From: Mercurialis annua
Taxonomy: Eukaryota > Streptophyta > Magnoliopsida > Malpighiales > Euphorbiaceae
DNA length: 64,000 bases
Assembly (NCBI RefSeq): GCF_937616625.2
Contig: NC_065575.1
Coordinates: forward strand, 9,183,501-9,247,500
Direction: 5' to 3'
Part shown: positions 57,600 to 64,000 of the stretch, one piece after another
Layout: each line of letters begins with the position of its first letter
How positions within the stretch are numbered: the stretch's first letter is position 1
The notes under the pieces: generated by a model
What the model saw: only the letters and a program-made list of their open reading frames with translations
The model's database searches: none
What the model was told of the DNA's origin: nothing
Program-made: the position numbers and the translations under genes

Positions 57600-58620
57600 G
57601 GGATTATTTTTAAAATACCTCATTTTAAAACATATTTACAATAAATTTGTCCATTTTTGCATAATTTCTCACTATATGCTAATAATAAACATATTTACAA
57701 AAGTACCTATTATATAAAGAAGTATTATCTTATTTTGGGTTGAAATTTTATATAGCCGCTCTCTTTTTCCTTTTTTTTTTCTCTCTATTCTCTTTCAAAA
57801 TTGTCTCTTCTTTTCTTCTTCATTTTCGTTTGATTTTTCGTTTGTCTCTTTTGGTTGCTTTTTCGTTCGTTTACTTCCGATGAATTTCTCGTCGTTTTCG
57901 GTCGCTTTTCCGTTCGTCTCTTCCTTTCGCGCTTTTCTATTCGTCTCTTCCGTCCGCGTTATGAATTTCTCAACATCGTTTTTAAATTTGTGTATTTTTT
58001 TAGATTTTTTATGATGATTTAAACATTTTGTAAAAAAATATTTATTGTAGATCTATGATTGTTTTTGTTTATAAAATTGTTTCATGATTCATATAATTAT
58101 TTTTTCTTTCTCTTATTAATAGATTGTTTACTTATTTTAATGCTACTGTTTTTGTGAAGAACGAATTAATTTATGGTGCATTAGTAATATTTTTATAATA
58201 TATTTACGTTATAATGTATTTTTGGTGTATTTATAGTGTACTCTGGTGTTTTTCAGTGTCTCTATATTTTTTTGGTGTATTTTTGCCGTTTTTTAGCATA
58301 TTTATGGTGTATGTGCAGTGTTTATGGGTGTATTTGTTGTATTTTTGTGGTATACTATAAAAATACTACAAAAACACCATAAATACACTATATATACATT
58401 ATTATTACACTATGAACCATAGTTTTACTAAAAAAAACACAATAAATACACTATAATACACATATTTACACTAAAAATATGATAAAAAATTAAAAAACAC
58501 CAAAAAAATTATAAAAAGGAGAATAAACTATTAAAAATGATATTTATAAAAGTAAAAAATAAAATAAAAAAATATAGAGTTATAAATAAAAAAGAAAATA
58601 GTGTATTGTACAAAACGCCC
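57600..58620. repeat. Region rich in inverted GGTGTATTT/AAATACACC motifs
   Basis: Between 58190 and 58510, repeats of TTTGGTGTATTTATAGTGTA-like sequence are followed by their inverse, so the stretch can fold back. The 57760-57960 part is CT-rich. No ends or duplications could be fixed. Confidence 0.4.
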
Positions 58621-58668
58621 TCAAAAATATATATCCTATATTTTATTATAATATAGTCTTATTTTATA

Positions 58669-58940
58669 CTCCCTCCGTCCCAATAGAGTTGTCCACTTTG
58701 CCTTTATCACATAATTTAAGAAAAGTAATTATTACTTATGGGTTTTATAAAATTTTCCTTACTTTTCTTGTCATACCCCTATTTAATATAGGGTCCACTA
58801 GCAAATTACTCACTAGTAAATTTTGAAGAGGGTTAATAAAGGAAATTTAAGTGTAAAAGGTAGTTACTTTTGGAAAGTGGACAAGAGTTTTGAGACAAAA
58901 ATATTTTTCAAAGTGGACAACTCTATTGGGACGGAGGGAG
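58669..58940. mobile_element. Stowaway MITE, 272 bp, intact ends
   Basis: CTCCCTCCGTCCCAATAGAG and its exact-looking inverse CTCTATTGGGACGGAGGGAG lie between TA at 58667-58668 and 58941-58942. Confidence 0.92.
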
Positions 58941-59591
58941 TATTTCATTTATAAGAATTTAGAATTTATGGGTTGCAGGAGGTGGCCGGAGATAAATGGC
59001 GAAAGGTAGTTGGCCAAATTTTAAAATAATTTATTTAATTTTTTTTAATATTGAATTTGAACTTCTTTAAATATTCCTGAAATATTTAATCTTCAGATTT
59101 TATCCTCCGCTCAAATAAAAATATTAATTTTGCTTTGACCAGATAAATGGTTTTCCTTAACAAAAATATAAGTTCCAGTTTCTAAATATTTTTATATCAT
59201 TTTTTTATTTATTTTTATCCAAAACGATTTTTATTATATTTTAAATATTCATAAAATATATCTATTTTATTTTATCATAACAAACTATTAATAAAAATAA
59301 TATCATTCTTTTCTATTGCAATTTCTGATATACCAAAAAAAATTAATATTTTTATATAACCAAACTATAAATTTTATTATTATTATTGTAACATGTAAGT
59401 ATTTACAATCGTGCTTGACAACCTGTAATTATTTTAACATGTAAATTTTAATTAGTTAGTTAAAATAAATTTATTTCAATATAAATAAAAGAAAATTAAT
59501 ATTTATAAATTAACGAATCAAATTAATAGCCACTAAAGTATCACATAACGTAAATCCAGCACATTAAAAAAGTTTATGGTGGAATGGCCAA
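58941..59591. other. AT-rich intergenic DNA
   Basis: I see nothing supportable in this stretch. Confidence 0.45.
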
Positions 59592-59861
59592 ATGTTGATT
59601 TTGATATTATCTAATTTTCAATTCCAACTTAAACTGAGTCGCCCGGTTCAAGCGGTGTGGGATAAACATGAAGCGGTGGTTACATTTCACGAGACGCATA
59701 AAACGGTAGAATTGACACATACTTACGTGTACGGCAATCGTCAAAGTATCACCACGTTACCGTTTGACGTGGAACTCTGCATGAATAGCAGCCATTCGGC
59801 TATAGAATGGGTGGAGAGCCAACTAGGTTCTAGACTACCATTCGGCTTTTACTCCTTCTAA
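59592..59861 (+). CDS. Unrecognised open frame, up to 89 codons
   Basis: The frame is open from 59592 to a stop at 59861 and is markedly less AT-rich than its flanks from about 59637. It reads LSRPVQAVWDKHEAVVTFHET and later LPFDVELCMNSSHSAIEWVE. No motif, signal peptide or membrane segment is evident. It could be an exon of a longer gene, a promoter-proximal region, or captured sequence. The function is unknown. Confidence 0.3.
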   Translation: MLILILSNFQFQLKLSRPVQAVWDKHEAVVTFHETHKTVELTHTYVYGNRQSITTLPFDVELCMNSSHSAIEWVESQLGSRLPFGFYSF

Positions 59862-60177
59862 AATAGGGAATTGTGGAGTGGGCCCGGTGATAAAGCTTTT
59901 ATTAAATGGCCTGGGCGGTTCCCTTCAGTTTTGTTTTAGTTTAGTTTTAGTCTCATGGGTCCATGCACCTCACATGTAATCTCATTAAAACTTAATTTTT
60001 TTTTGAGAGGTTTAAAACTTAATTTCTATTCTTTTTTTCAAAGCTAAAATTAGATATTAAATATTTTTTGCGTTCAAATAGAATTATTCACTTTATGTTT
60101 ATCAAACAGTTTAAAAAAATAATTATATTTATAAAATTTATAAAAAAAAAATTATTTTTCTTATCATAACTTAATTA

Positions 60178-60586
60178 GGCCTCGCTTGATTCGTTTTATA
60201 GCAATTCCCGGAAAGTTAATTTTCCGGGAAGTGTAGTTCCTGGAAAGTTAACTTCTCAGCAAGTTGATAAATATTACTTGTTTTAATTTTTACTTCCTGT
60301 GAAGTATGGAACTAATTTTTAATTAAAAGACAAAAATATCCTATGATAATTTTTATATAAATTTTAAAAAAAAAAATTAAGGTTAAATTAGGAAAATACA
60401 ACAAAAGTGTTAGGGAAATTCTACTTCCTTAGTTTTTACTAGGGAAGTTACTTCCCTAATTGAAGGGAAGTCAAACATCCAACTTCCCGAAAAATAGAAT
60501 GTATAAATTGAACCAAGTAAAAAATATTTGCTACTTTCCGGGAAGTACAACTTCCCTAACCTATTTACCTCCAACCAAGCGAGGCC
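60178..60586. mobile_element. Tourist-type (PIF/Harbinger) MITE, 409 bp
   Basis: The termini GGCCTCGCTTGATTC and ...CAACCAAGCGAGGCC are inverted, with TTA on both sides (60175-60177, 60587-60589). The interior repeats TTCCCGGGAAG-like motifs (GGAAGTTACTTCCC). Confidence 0.88.
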
Positions 60587-60638
60587 TTAATATAGGATCC
60601 ACCTTACAATTTACTTATTATTGGATTTTAAACAGATA

Positions 60639-60918
60639 CTCCTCCGTGTCAAATTGATAGGCAGTTTAGGACAAACACGGATATTAAAAAATTTAGATTA
60701 TATAGATAAAATGAGTTAATATATAAAAAATATCATACTTGCCCTCATTTTAATATAGTGTTAACTTTTGTCTTTTAGTGATTTTTGTTGCCTTTTCAAA
60801 ATATTCCCTATAATTAATGAGGGTATGTTTAACAATTACTTGGTGAGATAAATATCTAGTGTCTATAATTTCGGGCAAAAAAATTAAAATAGTGCCTATT
60901 AATTTGGGACGGAGGGAG
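60639..60918. mobile_element. Stowaway MITE, 280 bp, nested
   Basis: CTCCTCCGTGTCAAATTGATA and the inverse TTAATTTGGGACGGAGGGAG lie between TA at 60637-60638 and 60919-60920. Confidence 0.85.
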
Positions 60919-61074
60919 TAATAGAGAAAAATTAGGGTGTAAAAATTGTTACTTTTTGAAAGTGGACAAAAAATTTGAGACAATTTTTTTTTTTAAATGG
61001 ACAACTCTATTGGGACGGAGGGAGTATATTGAAGGCTTCATGTAACAAAGATTTAAACATATGATATTTTTAAA

Positions 61075-61375
61075 GGTTAATATTAAAAAAAATCACGAAC
61101 TTTACACATTTTCTCATTTTAATCACGCAGTTTGAATATTTTCATTTTCATGCACGAAATATCACTTTAATTCATACACAGTACTGAGGTGGCACTCATT
61201 CATTGGAATAAAATGACCTCCACCTCAGTAAATTATACCAATAGAGCCGTGACACCTCAGCACTGTGCATGAATTTGAAAAAAAGTGATAGTTCGTGTAT
61301 GAAAATGAGAAAATTTAAACTGCGTGATTAAAATGAAAAATATTTAAAGTTGGTGAGTTTTTATGATATTAACCC
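61075..61375. mobile_element. MULE-type MITE, 301 bp, sister of 32420-32728
   Basis: It has GGTTAATATT and the inverse GATATTAACCC. TATTTTTAAA lies at 61065-61074 and 61376-61385. The centre holds the same palindromic pair as its sister. Confidence 0.85.
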
Positions 61376-61659
61376 TATTTTTAAATATAAACCAAACAAA
61401 ATAATTACTAAAATAAATGAAACTATGAAATACAAGCCAAAATTAATCGAAAGAGAGTGATTGAACCGAAATTTCGTCAAATTTGCCAATACTGCGCTCT
61501 TTTTCAAGAGAGCGGCGACTTAATCCAAAAAAATCCGTTTGATTTCACGATGAAACCGTTTGCTCCTCAATCTCCATCCGCTATTTCAAAGTGAATCCAC
61601 AACGTTAGATCTAACAAACATCATTACTAGGCACCAATACAAACTTTTAAAAGAAAAAT

Positions 61660-62095
61660 AAACTACAACATTTTTAAATCCCCAGCTTAAAAAATTTGAA
61701 GAAACACAAATTTAAGCCAAAGGGTGGTTTTTAACTTCCAACAAAATCATCTTCTCTAAAAAAAATTAGATTTCTTCAAAACCCAAAAAAAACTCTAAAT
61801 TTTAGAAATTTACAAAATAAATTTAGGATGTGGTTTCCTCTCAAAAAAACCATCTCCTCTAGAAAATATACTTCTTCAATCTTTAAGAATGAGAGATCTA
61901 AAAATGAAGATTTATTAACAAGATCGCCTAGATAAGTTTTATTAAGTAGAAGAATAAAGAACAAAAGAAGCGGAGGACGTGGTTTTCCGGTTAAAAGAGG
62001 CCGGAAAACCACTTCCTCAAGCTAATGATGTCAATTTGTAGTTTTTAAATAGAAGGGAGAGAGATGTATTCTAGAGAGAGAATGAAATTTATTAA
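61660..62095 (-). repeat. Dispersed repeat, copy 2 (inverted relative to 52855-53270)
   Basis: It shares TTCTCTAAAAAAAATTAG and AAACTCTAAATTTTAG with the reverse complement of copy 1. It includes an inverted pair TTTTCCGG...CCGGAAAA at 61983-62010. Confidence 0.5.
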
Positions 62096-62654
62096 CTTAT
62101 CTCTCTTTCGTCCCGTTAAAATTTTAAAATAAAAATACATCTCGTTTTTTAATTAAAATAAACAAAAGGAACAATTCACTCCTTCAACTTACCATGAAAT
62201 AAGATATTACTCCCTCTGTCCCCTCTGTCTCTAATTGATATGCAGTTTACGATAAACACGAATATTAAAAAAATTAGTTATCTTATTTAATATGAATAAA
62301 GGATCATTTTACCCCTCAACATGTAACGAAGTATCAAAAAGTCCAAATTAGCGAAACCGTATCACTTTTATCCTGAACTTGTCAAAATTGGATCAACTAC
62401 CTCTCTAACGTGACACCTTAATTGAAGAGTGAAATTTATAAAAATTATAATTAATTCTAATTAATTATATTTAACTCTAATTAATCTAACCTAATTAAAT
62501 ATTTAACTTTAATTAACTTAACTTAATTAACCTAACCCCTAACCCCTAAACCAGTAAATTAATTATCTTTTTATTTTTCACCACCACCATCCTCCTCTAC
62601 CACTAGCAACGACCGCCAAAAACCTATCAACCACCGCCTAAAATTCATCATCCA

Positions 62655-62890
62655 AAACCCATCGAGCTTGGTCTCTGTGTTAGAGACGAACCCATCTGGC
62701 TTCGTCTCTAATAGAGAGACGAGGCTTCGTCTCTGTGTTAAAGATGGGTCCGTCTCTACAAAGAGACGAGCTTCGTCTTTGCACAGAGACGACTTTCGTC
62801 TCCATTAGAGACAAATCCATATGGTTTGTCACTTTTATAGAGACGAAACTCGTATATACAGAGATGAAGCTTGTCTCCGTCTCTGTTAGA
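62655..62890. repeat. Core of alternating GAGACGAAGC/GCTTCGTCTC modules
   Basis: About twelve AGAGACGA/TCGTCTCT half-units in alternating orientation form consecutive potential hairpins within the 62301-63525 element. Overlapping frames on both strands are artefacts of the repeat. Confidence 0.78.
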
Positions 62891-63199
62891 CAACTGCCCA
62901 TCTCCAGATCTAATTTTATTTTTTTGTAAAAAATACAAAAAAGATTTATGTTTTAGTTTTTGTTAATTTCATATATACAATTTTAAAATTAAAAGGATTA
63001 AATTGGTATTTTAAATTATTATATGTTAAGTTAAAAAAATCAAAAATATTTAGGATTGATATGAATTTTCGACCATCAAATACTACTTTAATTAAAAAAA
63101 AAACTATTAAAATACCAAAAAGTATGTTTCACTCTCTAGGATGAGAGTGAGGAGGAGGCTTTTTGATCTGATTTTTACAAGTTCAAGGTAAAAGTGATA

Positions 63200-63462
63200 C
63201 TCCCTCCGTCCCATTTAAAAAGGGACATATCTCATTTTTATTTGTCCCATTTAAGAAGGCCATATCGTGTTTTCTGTGCCAATTTATATGAATTTTCCTT
63301 TTTTACCCCCTTTTCTCTTTCCATAATTAATGACTATTAGTATATACACAAAATACAACACTATCATAAATAGGGGTAAAATAAGAAAACACTATAATAA
63401 TTAATGCTTTCTTAATCTATGTGAAAAAGTCATTTGCCCCTTCTTAAACGGGACGGAGGGAG
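63200..63462. mobile_element. Stowaway MITE, 263 bp
   Basis: CTCCCTCCGTCCCATTTAAAA and the inverse TTAAACGGGACGGAGGGAG lie between TA at 63198-63199 and 63463-63464. Confidence 0.92.
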
Positions 63463-63525
63463 TACTAATTTGCTAATTTGAATTTTTTTCATACTTCATT
63501 ACAAGTTGAGGGGGTAAAATAATCC

Positions 63526-64000
63526 TTTGTTTAAATTAATATATTAAGCACTTAATTATGATAACTTAACTTATTGTTTAAATTAATGTATTGAACACTT
63601 AATTGTTTAAAGTTGGTTTGATAATTCAAAAATATTAAACTTAACTTATTTAGTTAAGTTAAAACCCATTTAAAATAATAAGTCAAAAAATTTCACTTAT
63701 TTTTTTTGTTGAAAACTTTAAATTATCAATTATCAATTTTATTATGAAATATACTTTAATACTCTTATTATTTTCTATTATTATCCACAAATAAAAATAT
63801 TTTATCTCACATATATTAACGTTTTCTATTTTATTGAAAATCATAATGAGTGTATGTAGATCAACACTTAAAATTATAAATTATTATTTATTTATTATAA
63901 ATATTTTATTCTCTATGTTTATTTTTTTTGAAATCTATCGTATTTATTAATATTTTTGCTCTTAAATATTAGTTCAACTTCCTTTTGTGACACACGATAT
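63526..64000. other. AT-rich intergenic DNA at the window edge
   Basis: No gene or clear element is visible before the window ends. Confidence 0.4.

Larger units (their letters stand above)
60062..61024. mobile_element. Stowaway MITE carrying two nested MITEs
   Basis: The decayed left end (TTTTTTGCGTTCAAATAG) and the right end TCTATTGGGACGGAGGGAG match the 58669-58940 family, including TATAGGATCCACC in the middle. It is interrupted by a Tourist element (60178-60586) and another Stowaway (60639-60918). Confidence 0.75.
62301..63525. mobile_element. MULE-like element with hairpin-rich core and nested Stowaway
   Basis: The left arm GGATCATTTTACCCCTCAAC and right arm GTTGAGGGGGTAAAATAATCC are inverted, with further pairing inside (AAATTAGC with GCTAATTT). 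A clean 9-bp duplication was not found. A Stowaway sits at 63200-63462. Confidence 0.6.

Noticed and set aside
62680..62938. Overlapping frames on both strands near 62.7-62.9 kb
   Set aside because: They arise from the GAGACGAAGC module array; the same repeat is open on both strands.

Overview
The window looks like a eudicot plant nuclear chromosome segment. It is AT-rich, its genes have many introns, and the intergenic DNA is packed with plant-type transposons (MULE, Stowaway, Tourist, hAT, CACTA, SINE, LINE, TRIM and a Ty3/gypsy-related LTR element). The species cannot be named from sequence alone.

Five host loci stand out; four are recognised. (1) An RBR-type E3 ubiquitin ligase on the minus strand (about 1697-3371), whose RING2 is split by an intron. 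(2) A complete 14-exon CCR4-like exonuclease/endonuclease/phosphatase gene on the plus strand (22466-28151). My exon model gives an uninterrupted 455-residue protein, closest in architecture to Arabidopsis CCR4 homolog 5. (3) An AP2/ERF factor of the CRF (group VI/VI-L) type on the minus strand (34663-35661), with a leader intron and a spliced 58-codon uORF. (4) A small NIMIN-like (NIM1/NPR1-interacting) gene (41719-42090) with clustered TGACG motifs upstream. (5) A short unrecognised coding-like stretch at 59592-59861. The host genes share no obvious pathway; RBR, CRF and NIMIN are all regulatory genes.

The largest structure is a nested transposon stack upstream of the CCR4-like gene. A hAT element (8635-22327, 8-bp target duplication AATATCAC) ends about 138 bp before the CCR4 start codon. 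In the presumed first intron of its transposase gene sits a young non-autonomous LTR retrotransposon (9369-18289, TSD TAATG). That element has 2652-bp LTRs, a minus-strand gag and no pol, i.e. a TR-GAG type. A diverged solo LTR of the same family (45229-49014, TSD ATATT) carries a CACTA element and itself interrupts a LINE-like reverse transcriptase/RNase H relic. That relic is also hit by a small TIR element and a TRIM.

The remaining intergenic DNA is mostly MITEs, many with exact target duplications I could read: 9-bp (MULE-type) at 139, 3485, 5905, 30023, 32420 and 38299; 8-bp (hAT) at 39843 and 56284; TA (Stowaway) at 1248, 56071, 58669, 60639 and 63200; TTA (Tourist) at 60178; 3-bp (CACTA) at 31202 and 45700. 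Several are nested two or three deep. Four larger TIR-type elements (3485, about 37918, 49929, 62301) share an odd design: AT-rich inverted arms around a GC-richer core made of short modules in alternating orientation. Both LTR families carry a block of six 16-bp palindromes arranged as three pairs. These two patterns are the least conventional signals in the window.
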